A stretch of DNA of 64,000 nt. Source: Streptomyces endocoffeicus. GTDB taxonomy: Bacteria > Actinomycetota > Actinomycetes > Streptomycetales > Streptomycetaceae. The number at the start of each line of letters is the position of its first letter. Positions within the stretch are counted from its first letter, which is position 1. Positions 17,985 through 25,096 of this stretch are shown piece by piece. Below the pieces are notes generated by a model. That model made no database searches. It saw only the letters and a program-made list of their open reading frames with translations, and had not been told where the DNA came from. A program made the position numbers and the translations under genes. The stretch spans positions 186,001 to 250,000 of the forward strand of contig NZ_JAERRG010000010.1 in the NCBI RefSeq assembly GCF_016741935.1. The letters run 5' to 3'.

Positions 17985-18449
17985 GTGAAGTTGGATTCGA
18001 TGTACCAGGACGTGATCCTGGACCACTACAAGAACCCCCACGGCCGGGGGCTGAGGAACGGCGACGCAGAGGTACACCATGTCAATCCCACCTGCGGCGA
18101 CGAGATCACGCTCCGGGTGCGGCTTGACGGCGACACCATCAAGGACGTGAGCTACGAGGGCCAGGGCTGTTCCATCAGCCAGGCCAGCGCCTCGGTGCTC
18201 AATGAGCTGCTGGTGGGCAAGGAGCTGGCCGAGGCCCGCAGAATTCAGGAGACCTTCCTGGAGCTGATGCAGTCCAAGGGCAAGGCCGAGCCGGACGACG
18301 CCATGGAGGAGGTGCTGGAGGACGCGATCGCGTTCGCCGGTGTCTCCAAGTACCCGGCCCGGGTGAAATGTGCCCTGCTGAGCTGGATGGCCTGGAAGGA
18401 TGCCACGGCGCAGGCACTGGGCGAGACCGCCGGAGGGAAGACCGCATGA
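17985..18449 (+). CDS. sufU: SufU, zinc-dependent sulfur-transfer partner of SufS
   Basis: 154-residue IscU-like protein that accepts sulfur from SufS. Zinc ligands are at the expected places: Cys37 and Asp39 (NPTCGDE), Cys62 (GQGCSIS) and Cys129 (ARVKCAL), with the SufU-type insertion between the second and third cysteines. I choose GTG 17985, preceded by AGGGG at good spacing; ATG 18000 is an alternative. The TGA overlaps sufT by ATGA. Confidence 0.95.
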   Translation: MKLDSMYQDVILDHYKNPHGRGLRNGDAEVHHVNPTCGDEITLRVRLDGDTIKDVSYEGQGCSISQASASVLNELLVGKELAEARRIQETFLELMQSKGKAEPDDAMEEVLEDAIAFAGVSKYPARVKCALLSWMAWKDATAQALGETAGGKTA

Positions 18450-18784
18450 GTGACAACGTGACCACCACCACCAAGCCCGCCAGCGAGGAAGAGGTCCGCG
18501 AGGCCCTGTACGACGTCGTGGACCCCGAGCTGGGCATCGACGTGGTCAACCTCGGGCTGATCTACGGCATTCACATCGATGACGCCAACATCGCGACCAT
18601 CGACATGACGCTCACCTCGGCGGCCTGTCCGCTGACCGATGTCATCGAGGACCAGGCCAAGTCCGCGACCGACGGCATCGTGAACGAGCTGCGGATCAAC
18701 TGGGTCTGGATGCCGCCGTGGGGCCCGGACAAGATCACCGACGATGGGCGTGAGCAGCTGCGGGCGCTCGGCTTCAACGTCTGA
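18446..18784 (+). CDS. sufT: SufT-type metal-sulfur cluster assembly factor
   Basis: 112-residue protein of the DUF59/MIP18 family (PaaD/SufT). It has the motif DPELGIDVVNLGLIY near residue 25 and TLTSAACPLTD with the conserved cysteine near residue 62. Proteins of this family help mature certain Fe-S proteins. It overlaps sufU by ATGA, is the last gene of the suf operon, and is followed 21 bp later by a strong hairpin. Confidence 0.93.
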   Translation: MSDNVTTTTKPASEEEVREALYDVVDPELGIDVVNLGLIYGIHIDDANIATIDMTLTSAACPLTDVIEDQAKSATDGIVNELRINWVWMPPWGPDKITDDGREQLRALGFNV

Positions 18785-18805
18785 CGGGCTCCCCTGGGCT
18801 TGTCG

Positions 18806-18839
18806 AAACGGCCCCCGCGCTTCGGCGCGGGGGCCGTTT
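18806..18839 (+). terminator. 15-bp perfect hairpin ending the suf operon
   Basis: AAACGGCCCCCGCGC and its exact complement GCGCGGGGGCCGTTT flank a TTCG tetraloop. There is no long T-run, which is normal for Streptomyces terminators. It lies 21 bp after sufT. Confidence 0.9.
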
Positions 18840-18890
18840 CGTATGTCGTGGATCTTCGTATGTCGTGGATCTTCGTATGTTGTGGGTCGT
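18840..18890. repeat. Three 17-bp tandem repeats after the suf terminator
   Basis: The unit CGTATGTCGTGGATCTT occurs twice exactly (18840-18856 and 18857-18873) and once degenerate (18874-18890). The repeats lie immediately upstream of the SMR transporter promoter. Confidence 0.85.
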
Positions 18891-18930
18891 TGCGTACGGG
18901 CGTACGCATCGTTGTGTACACTCGTACGCA
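18891..18930 (+). promoter_or_regulatory. Leaderless promoter and dyad operator for the SMR/TetR pair
   Basis: TGCGTAC-GGGC-GTACGCA (18891-18908) is a perfect 7-bp-arm dyad. A -10-like TACACT is at 18917-18922, 7 nt before the ATG at 18930, so the transcript probably starts at or next to the start codon. CGTACGCAT occurs again across the ATG. The likely ligand is the TetR protein encoded downstream (19250-19819). Confidence 0.65.
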
Positions 18931-19250
18931 TGGGATATGTGACGCTCTCCGGGGCCATCCTGGCCGAGATCCTGGCGACCACCTCGATGAAGTACAGCGA
19001 GGGCTTCAGCAGGCTCTGGCCCTCGCTGGCCACCGGCGTGGGCTATCTGGTGTCCTTCGTGCTGCTCGCGCACACGCTCAAGTCCATCTCCGTCAGCACC
19101 GCCTACGCGATATGGGCCGGGGCCGGGACCGCCGTCATCGCCGCCATCGGCATGCTCTTCCTGGGGGAGGCGATGACCGCCGCCAAGGTGCTGGGCGTGC
19201 TGCTGGTCATCGCCGGAGTGGTGGTGCTCAATCTGAACGGCGCCCACTGA
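18930..19250 (+). CDS. Small multidrug resistance (SMR) efflux transporter
   Basis: 106-residue, four-helix membrane protein of the SMR/QacE-EmrE family; such proteins exchange cationic compounds or guanidinium for protons as dimers. The essential glutamate in helix 1 is Glu13 (GAILAEILATTSMKYSEGF). It lacks a ribosome site and has TACACT 7 nt upstream of the ATG, suggesting a leaderless mRNA. Its TGA overlaps the ATG of the TetR gene, so the two are co-expressed. Confidence 0.93.
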   Translation: MGYVTLSGAILAEILATTSMKYSEGFSRLWPSLATGVGYLVSFVLLAHTLKSISVSTAYAIWAGAGTAVIAAIGMLFLGEAMTAAKVLGVLLVIAGVVVLNLNGAH

Positions 19251-19819
19251 TGGGCCGCCGCTACGACCCCGAGCGGCGGCAGCGGATCATCGACGCCGCG
19301 GCCGCCGTGGTCCGCGAGCGCGGCATCGCGGGGCTCGGCCACCGGGCCGTGGCCGCCGCGGCCGATGTGCCGCTGGGCTCGACGACCTACCACTTCGCGA
19401 CCCTCGACGACCTGATGATCGCGGCGCTCCGCCAGATCAACGCGGAGTGGCTGGCGGAGGTGGAGGCCTGGGTGGAGGGCGTCGACCCGGCCGCACCGCC
19501 CGCGGACGAGCTGGCCCGGTGGCTGGGGGAGCAGTTCACGGGCGACCGGGCGCGGCTGGAGCTGGAGTACGAGCTGTACTTCGCCGCGCTGCGCCATGAG
19601 GGGCTGCGGCCGCTCGCCGCCGAGTGCCTGGACGAGATGGCCCGGATGCTGACGCGACTGATGCCCGACGCGGCCACGGCGCGCGTCGTGGTGGCCCTGA
19701 TCGACGGGCTGACCCTGCAAGTGCTGCTGGCGGACCGCCCGTACGACGAGGAGGACACCCGCGCGGCGCTGGCGCGGATCATGGGCGGGGACGGCGACGG
19801 TGGGCCGCCGGCCGGCTGA
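19250..19819 (+). CDS. TetR-family regulator of the SMR pump
   Basis: 189-residue TetR protein. The N-terminal helix-turn-helix is at about residues 28-50 (GHRAVAAAADVPLGSTTYHF); the rest is a helical ligand domain with no recognised subfamily. It is translationally coupled to the SMR gene (TGATG overlap) and probably represses the shared promoter at the GTACGC dyads. The last residues are a Gly/Asp run. Confidence 0.9.
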   Translation: MGRRYDPERRQRIIDAAAAVVRERGIAGLGHRAVAAAADVPLGSTTYHFATLDDLMIAALRQINAEWLAEVEAWVEGVDPAAPPADELARWLGEQFTGDRARLELEYELYFAALRHEGLRPLAAECLDEMARMLTRLMPDAATARVVVALIDGLTLQVLLADRPYDEEDTRAALARIMGGDGDGGPPAG

Positions 19820-19830
19820 GACCGCGGACC

Positions 19831-19943
19831 GCGGACCGTAGGTCGCGCGGGCCGTCGGTTCGATGAGGCCGCGGACCGTAGATCGCGCGGGCCGTCCGTT
19901 CGATGAGACCGCAGACCGCGCGGGCCGCCCGCTCGACGAGGCC
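19831..19943. repeat. 40-bp tandem repeat before dapD
   Basis: Two near-identical 40-bp units (19831-19870 and 19871-19910; 37 of 40 positions match) are followed by a shorter degenerate third unit to about 19943. Units begin GCGGACCGTAG and end TTCGATGAG. They occupy most of the 199-bp gap between the TetR gene and dapD. Confidence 0.85.
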
Positions 19944-20018
19944 GCACGGCGGACCGCCCGGGACCGTTCGCTGAGACCGGTTCGCCTCCCGGGCCCGGCT
20001 CCGGTTAGCGTTCTGACC

Positions 20019-21008
20019 ATGACCGATGCACCCACCACCGCCCCCACCGGCGCCGTCGCCGCCGGTCTCGCCACCCTCACCGAGGACGGCACCGTCCTGG
20101 ACACCTGGTTCCCGGCCCCCGAGCTGACCGCCGAGCCCGGCCCGGCCGGGACCGAGCGGCTCGACGCCGAGCACACCACGCGGCTGCTGGGCGAGACCGC
20201 CCTCAAGGCGGTCGGACCGGACCCCCGGCGCGGCGTCGAGGTCGTCGCCGTCCGCACGGTCATCGCCTCGCTCGACGAGAAGCCCAGGGACGCCCACGAC
20301 GCCTATCTGCGGCTGCATCTGCTCAGCCACCGGCTGGTCAAGCCGCACGGACTGAGCCTGGACGGCCAGTTCGGCCTGCTGGCCAACGTCGCCTGGACCT
20401 CGCTCGGCCCGGTCGCCGCCGACCAGGTGGAGCGGGCCCGGCTCGCCGCCCGCGCCGAGGGGCTGCAGCTGTCGGTGACCAGTGTCGACAAGTTCCCCCG
20501 GATGACCGACTACGTCGTCCCCGCCGGTGTCCGCATCGGCGACGCCGACCGGGTCCGGCTCGGCGCCCACCTCGCCCCCGGGACCACGGTCATGCACGAG
20601 GGCTTCGTCAACTTCAACGCCGGAACGCTCGGCACCTCCATGGTCGAGGGCCGGATCAGCGCGGGCGTCGTGGTCGGCGACGGCTCCGACATCGGCGGCG
20701 GCGCCTCGATCATGGGCACGCTCTCCGGCGGCGGCAAGCAGACGATCACCATCGGCGAGCGCTGCCTGCTCGGTGCCGAGGCGGGCCTGGGCATCTCGCT
20801 CGGCGACGACTGCATCGTCGAGGCGGGGCTGTATGTGACGGCGGGGACCCGCGTCACGCTCCCGGACGGCAAGATCGCCAAGGCCCTGGAGCTTTCGGGT
20901 GTCAACAACCTCCTCTTCCGCCGCAACTCCATCACCGGCACGGTTGAGGCGCTGCCCCGCACTGGTTCTTGGGGCGGGCTGAACGAGGCGCTGCACAGCC
21001 ACAACTGA
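20019..21008 (+). CDS. dapD: 2,3,4,5-tetrahydropyridine-2,6-dicarboxylate N-succinyltransferase
   Basis: Succinylates tetrahydrodipicolinate in the lysine/diaminopimelate pathway, supplying peptidoglycan precursors. 329 residues of the actinobacterial DapD type, with hexapeptide-repeat left-handed beta-helix sequence from about residue 170 (GVRIGDADRVRLGAHL, then HEGFVNFNAG). I choose ATG 20019. TAGCGT at 20006-20011 lies 7 nt upstream, so it may be leaderless; the longer open frame to 19863 runs through the tandem repeats and is not credible. A strong hairpin follows the stop. Confidence 0.95.
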   Translation: MTDAPTTAPTGAVAAGLATLTEDGTVLDTWFPAPELTAEPGPAGTERLDAEHTTRLLGETALKAVGPDPRRGVEVVAVRTVIASLDEKPRDAHDAYLRLHLLSHRLVKPHGLSLDGQFGLLANVAWTSLGPVAADQVERARLAARAEGLQLSVTSVDKFPRMTDYVVPAGVRIGDADRVRLGAHLAPGTTVMHEGFVNFNAGTLGTSMVEGRISAGVVVGDGSDIGGGASIMGTLSGGGKQTITIGERCLLGAEAGLGISLGDDCIVEAGLYVTAGTRVTLPDGKIAKALELSGVNNLLFRRNSITGTVEALPRTGSWGGLNEALHSHN

Positions 21009-21064
21009 GTTGGCCGGGGTTCGCCCCCTTGGGTTTCGTTGTCGGGTGCGGGCCGGTGGGGGGT

Positions 21065-21107
21065 GTTGTGCCCACCCGTTCCGCCCCGCGGAACGGGTGG
21101 GCACAAC
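21065..21107. terminator. 18-bp perfect hairpin after dapD (recurrent element)
   Basis: GTTGTGCCCACCCGTTCC and its exact complement enclose a 7-nt loop. It is probably a two-way terminator between dapD and the convergent endonuclease gene. Its right arm recurs exactly at 51323-51340 in a similar hairpin. Confidence 0.85.
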
Positions 21108-21115
21108 AGTGGGAA

Positions 21116-21141
21116 GGTGCGGGGGCAGCAGCCCCCGCACC
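21116..21141. terminator. 11-bp perfect hairpin
   Basis: GGTGCGGGGGC-AGCA-GCCCCCGCACC. It is the second of three successive hairpins between dapD and the convergent endonuclease gene. Confidence 0.7.
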
Positions 21142-21145
21142 CTCG

Positions 21146-21170
21146 GAGTGCGCCCCTTAGGGGCGCACTC
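21146..21170. terminator. 11-bp perfect hairpin spanning the endonuclease stop codon
   Basis: GAGTGCGCCCC-TTA-GGGGCGCACTC. The TTA loop is the TAA stop codon of the minus-strand gene, so the last codons and the stop lie inside the stem-loop. Confidence 0.7.
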
Positions 21171-22983
21171 GCACCACCTGGGGGTCGTGGTCGCTGGACT
21201 GGTCCGAGAACTCGGCGTTGATGTGCACGATGTCGTAGTCGGCGCGGCGCAGCGCGGGGCTGGTCAGGATGTGGTCCAGCACCTGCGAATTGCCGTTGTA
21301 GACATAGCCGTAGCGCTCGCCCTCCGGCAGCCGGGTCACCAGATCCGTCAGCACGCCGCCCTTGGTGAGGTCGGCCAGCGCGGGCGAGAACTGGTAGTCG
21401 TTGAGGTCGCCCGCGACGACCACCGACGCCTTCGGGTCGGCGTTCAGCAGCGACTTGACGAAGGTGTTGACCGCCGTGGCCTGCCCGGTGCGCTGGGTCT
21501 CCGAGGAGCGGGCCGGGGGCTGGAAGCGGCTGTCCAGGCCCTGGTCGCCGCCCTTGGAGTTGAAGTGGTTCGCGACCACGAAGACCGGGCGGCCCCGGAA
21601 GGAGAACTGCCCGACCAGCGGCTTGCGGCTGGCCTTCCAGACGCCGTTCGCCGGGTCGATACGGCCGGGGGAGGCGGACAGCGTGGCCTTCCCGTCCTTC
21701 TTCTCGACCTCCACGGGGGTGGTGGAGTCGCCGCCGGGGATGTCGGTGAAGGAGACCCGCTCGGGGTTGTAGAGGAACGCCACGCGGATGTTGCCGCCCG
21801 GCTCGCCGCCGTCCTGGTCGTCCACCGGGTTGATCTGCCGCCACTCGTACGCGGGACCGCCCGCCGCCTTGATCGCGTCGGTGAGCTTCTTCAGCGTGGC
21901 GTCGGCGCCGACCACCGAGTCGTTCGTCGCGCCGTTGTCGTCCTGGACCTCCTCCAGGGCGACGATGTCCGGCGAGGCGAGGTGCTCCACCAGACCGGTG
22001 GCCAGCCGGTCGAACTTCGACTGGGCGGTCTTGGGGGAGAGGTTCTCCACGTTGTAGGTGGCGATGGAGAGTTCGTCCGCCTTCTGCTCGCGGGTGGTCT
22101 CCCGCTGCGGGCCGTGGTCGGCCAGTTCGCCCATCGCGGTGGCCGCGATCGTGTAGCCGCCGAAGTTGTCGTAGTCCATCGGCCCGGCCGTGGTGCCGGT
22201 CAGCGCGTCGCCGACGTCCGCCACCGGGAAGGGGTGCTGGGCGTAGGGGAGGAGCGAGACCACCTTTACCCGGCCCGCGTTCGGATCGCGGTACGAGCCG
22301 TAGAGGGCGCCGCCGCGCGCGGTGCGCTGGTGGTGGGGCTCGGCGGTGACCCACAGCTCCTTGTAGGTGTTGGTCGCGCCGACCACGGGGGCGTTCTCGA
22401 CCGAGACCCGCATGCCCTCCAGCGACTCGTAGCGGTCCAGCGCGTACGAGCGCGGCCGCAGCGTCAGCCCCTCGATGGAGTCGCCACCGGCGTCCGGGGT
22501 GTAGCGGTCGGGGATCGTGGAGGGGTTGAGCCGGTAGGCGGCGGGCAGCGCGTTGCCGGAGGACTGGACCGTCCAGGTCGTCTTGGAGAGCTCGGTGAGC
22601 GACTGCCCACCGGCGGCCTTGCCGCCCGGGTAGTACTCGGACACCGTCCCGGAGACCAGCACCGAGTCGCCCACGGCGACCGAGGGCGTGGTCGACCCGG
22701 TGAAGACGAAGATCGCCTCGCTGGTGGCCGCGTCCTTGTCGGGCCGGGTGTCCTGGATCCAGAAGCCGCGCGAGGAGCCGAAGGCGCGTATCGCCGTGAC
22801 CGTGCCGGGGACGTCGCTCACCTGCTGTCCGGCGAGCGGGGATATTCGGGTGCTGCCCTGGATGTCATGGATGCGGACCTCGGCGGCGGAGGCCGACGAG
22901 GGCACCGCGAGGAGCCCGGCGGCGAGGGCCGAGGCGGCGACGGCGGTGAGGGCGACGGGGCCGCGCGGGGCGCGAGGGGACAT
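21157..22983 (-). CDS. Exported endonuclease/exonuclease/phosphatase-family protein
   Basis: 608-residue secreted hydrolase, probably an extracellular nuclease. A Sec signal peptide ends near SASA-AEVR (about residue 34). The next 200 or so residues are a beta-rich OB/lamin-tail-like region (TVTAIRAFGSSRGFWIQD). The C-terminal half is the EEP fold with ATYNVENL, ALEEVQDDNG, AGDLNDYQFSPAL and SDHDPQVV, which supply the metal and catalytic Asn, Glu, Asp and His. The start is ATG 22983 with GGAGG upstream; the longer frame to 24879 is antisense to the next gene. Confidence 0.9.
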   Translation of the reverse strand: MSPRAPRGPVALTAVAASALAAGLLAVPSSASAAEVRIHDIQGSTRISPLAGQQVSDVPGTVTAIRAFGSSRGFWIQDTRPDKDAATSEAIFVFTGSTTPSVAVGDSVLVSGTVSEYYPGGKAAGGQSLTELSKTTWTVQSSGNALPAAYRLNPSTIPDRYTPDAGGDSIEGLTLRPRSYALDRYESLEGMRVSVENAPVVGATNTYKELWVTAEPHHQRTARGGALYGSYRDPNAGRVKVVSLLPYAQHPFPVADVGDALTGTTAGPMDYDNFGGYTIAATAMGELADHGPQRETTREQKADELSIATYNVENLSPKTAQSKFDRLATGLVEHLASPDIVALEEVQDDNGATNDSVVGADATLKKLTDAIKAAGGPAYEWRQINPVDDQDGGEPGGNIRVAFLYNPERVSFTDIPGGDSTTPVEVEKKDGKATLSASPGRIDPANGVWKASRKPLVGQFSFRGRPVFVVANHFNSKGGDQGLDSRFQPPARSSETQRTGQATAVNTFVKSLLNADPKASVVVAGDLNDYQFSPALADLTKGGVLTDLVTRLPEGERYGYVYNGNSQVLDHILTSPALRRADYDIVHINAEFSDQSSDHDPQVVRVRP

Positions 22984-23412
22984 GGTGGTGGCCTCCGGAA
23001 AGGAGTGAACGGCGAGGAATACGCCTCTACGCGCGTCAATCTCTTTCCTCGCCACGGAAGTTGTCAAGGGAGGACGAGTGGCCCGGGAATGGCGGAAGCG
23101 GGACGGAAACATGAACGAGGACCGCGGGATGTGCTGCGGGATGTGGTGCGGGGGGTGCGGGATGTGGTGCGGTAGGGGGCGCGGGACGGGGCGCAGACCA
23201 CATCGGGACGAAAGTGCCGTCCCGTTCCGTCTACGCTGGGGTCCGGGCCGTATCCGCGCACCCGCGCCGGTACACCCCGCATCGCCGTACCCCCATGGCT
23301 CCGCGGTCCCGTGGACCCATGGCCCCACAGCCGCATAGCCGCATAGCCCCGCATTCGCGCCCGCGACCTCCGCGCCCGCGACTTCCGTGCCCTCGAGGAG
23401 TGACGTCCGCCC
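22984..23412. other. Repeat-rich divergent intergenic region
   Basis: 429 bp without a credible gene, between the leftward endonuclease and the rightward 509-residue protein. At 23125-23180 variants of GCGGGATGTGGTGCG are repeated three to four times. At 23280-23400 there are degenerate CCGCATAGC and CGCGCCCGCGACTTC units. A good GAGGAG ribosome site precedes the gene at 23413. I see no clear promoter. Confidence 0.6.
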
Positions 23413-24942
23413 ATGCCAGAAGAGCGCCCCACCATGCCGCCCGTGCGGCTTCGCACCGACGCGGAACTCGCGCGGGACGCACTCGCCGCGCCGCTGCTCG
23501 CCCGCGCGGTCCGGCTCGCCCGCTGGGCCGAGCGGGGGAAGCCGGTGGCGTCGGGCGGGGCGCTGCCGGAGGGCGAGCTGCGGGAGGCGACCGAGCTGCT
23601 GGAGCTCGCGGGGGACGAGGACGGGCCGCTGTACGCGGCGCAGGCGTGGCAGCTGGCGGTGGACACCGGGCTGGTCGAGATCGAGGAACCGTCGGGGGCC
23701 GACGGCGACAGTGACGGCGACGGCGAGACTGACGGCGACCGGGCGGACGGTGCGGCGACGGCCGAGGACGAGTTCCCCGCCGTCGCGACCAGCGGCGAGG
23801 AGCTGCGGCTGATCACCGAGGGCGGCCCCCGCGATGTCCTGGAGATCTGGCTCGACGGTTTCGAGACGGTGCTGGCGGACGCCGCCGCCCCCGACCTGAG
23901 CGACATCGCCGCCCAGATCGGCGAGAGCGGTGAGCTCGACCTCGACGCGCTCGACTGGAACCCGGAGGAGGAGGCCGAGCTCCTCGACGGGGTGCTGGGC
24001 AACCTCTATCTGCTGACCGCCCTGGACGAGGAGGCCGCCACGGCCCCCGTACCGCTGCCCGCGCTCGCCGCCTCCATGATCGTCCCCGAGGACATGGACG
24101 AGCCCACCGACGACATCCTCGAAGAGGTCTCCGAGGCGATGGTGCGGCTGGACGACCAGTTCCGGCTGCTGGCCCCGACCGGCCTCGTCGACTACCAGCC
24201 GGTGGACGAGGCGCTGATCCAGGAGGTCGACGGCGAGGGCCGGATCCAGGAGCCCGAGACGGCCCAGGAGCTCGAGGACGAGGACGTCTCGCGCTACGGC
24301 ATGGTGCGGCTCACCCCGCTCGGCGTCTACGCCGTACGGGCCCGGATGCTCGAGGCGGGCATCGACGCCCCGGCCGTCGGCGACCTGGCCGACAGGGGCG
24401 CCGACATCCTGCTGGACGCCCTCCCCGGCCACCCCGAGCCCGCCGCGCGGGCCGAGGCCGAGCAGTGGCTGGCCCGCCGCACGCCCGAGGAGGCCGCCCG
24501 CGAGCTGCTGGCTGCCGCCCGCGGCGACGACGAGGACGCGCCGCTGCGCCGCCTCACCTGCCAGCAGACGCTCTCGCTGACCGGGACCGAGGCCGAGCCC
24601 GCCCTGCGCGAGGTGCTCGACGACCGTCACCTGGGCGGGCTGGCCCGGGTCTGGCTGGCCGAGCACGGGGTGGCGGGGGTCCCGGAGCCGTCGGAGGAGA
24701 TGGTCTTCTGGCTCACCGTGGACACGCTTGCGGCGCAGCTCGCCTCGGAGGGTGATTCGGCCGAGCTCCGTGATCTGGTGCGGGGCCTGGTCGACCAGTC
24801 GGGGAGCTTCTTCGACTCGGCGTGGCGGGTGGATCACCCGGCGACGGCGGATGTGCTGGAGGCGATGGGGCGGCTGCACCCCGACAAGAAGGCCGCGAAG
24901 GAGGCCCGCAAGGCCGCCTTCAAGGCCCGCTCAAGGGCGTAA
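23413..24942 (+). CDS. Conserved hypothetical, helical acidic protein
   Basis: 509 residues, not recognised as a named family. It is strongly acidic and predicted helical, with no signal peptide or membrane span. Residues 96-118 are a low-complexity Asp/Gly run (GDSDGDGETDGD). The C-terminal third resembles short alpha-helical (HEAT-like) repeats, for example ALREVLDDRHLGGLARVWLAEHG, and ends in a basic lysine/alanine helix (KKAAKEARKAAFKARSRA). The start ATG 23413 follows GAGGAG. I would guess a scaffold or regulatory role, but the sequence does not show it. Confidence 0.75.
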   Translation: MPEERPTMPPVRLRTDAELARDALAAPLLARAVRLARWAERGKPVASGGALPEGELREATELLELAGDEDGPLYAAQAWQLAVDTGLVEIEEPSGADGDSDGDGETDGDRADGAATAEDEFPAVATSGEELRLITEGGPRDVLEIWLDGFETVLADAAAPDLSDIAAQIGESGELDLDALDWNPEEEAELLDGVLGNLYLLTALDEEAATAPVPLPALAASMIVPEDMDEPTDDILEEVSEAMVRLDDQFRLLAPTGLVDYQPVDEALIQEVDGEGRIQEPETAQELEDEDVSRYGMVRLTPLGVYAVRARMLEAGIDAPAVGDLADRGADILLDALPGHPEPAARAEAEQWLARRTPEEAARELLAAARGDDEDAPLRRLTCQQTLSLTGTEAEPALREVLDDRHLGGLARVWLAEHGVAGVPEPSEEMVFWLTVDTLAAQLASEGDSAELRDLVRGLVDQSGSFFDSAWRVDHPATADVLEAMGRLHPDKKAAKEARKAAFKARSRA

Positions 24943-25019
24943 CCCCGCCGCGGAACACCCGCGGGCGTTGCTCGCCGTATAAGGGATCGGCGGCCATTCG
25001 TCCGTTGATGTCGCGCGCC

Positions 25020-25041
25020 GTTCAACTGATGTTCGGCCGGG
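25020..25041 (+). promoter_or_regulatory. PHO-box-like direct repeat upstream of phoX-like gene
   Basis: GTTCAACTGAT-GTTCGGCCGGG: two adjacent 11-nt units sharing GTTC at the 5' end, the layout of Streptomyces PhoP-binding direct repeat units. It is 56 bp upstream of the PhoX-like phosphatase start, where phosphate-starvation control would be expected. Confidence 0.55.
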
Positions 25042-25096
25042 GACGGAAACGTATGGCCGCAGTCCGGAGGACACCATCCTGCGCTCGGGAGAAGAC

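Noticed and set aside
22986..24879. N-terminal extension of the endonuclease frame to 24879
   Set aside because: The extension is antisense to the gene at 23413. A proper signal peptide and ribosome site occur at 22983.
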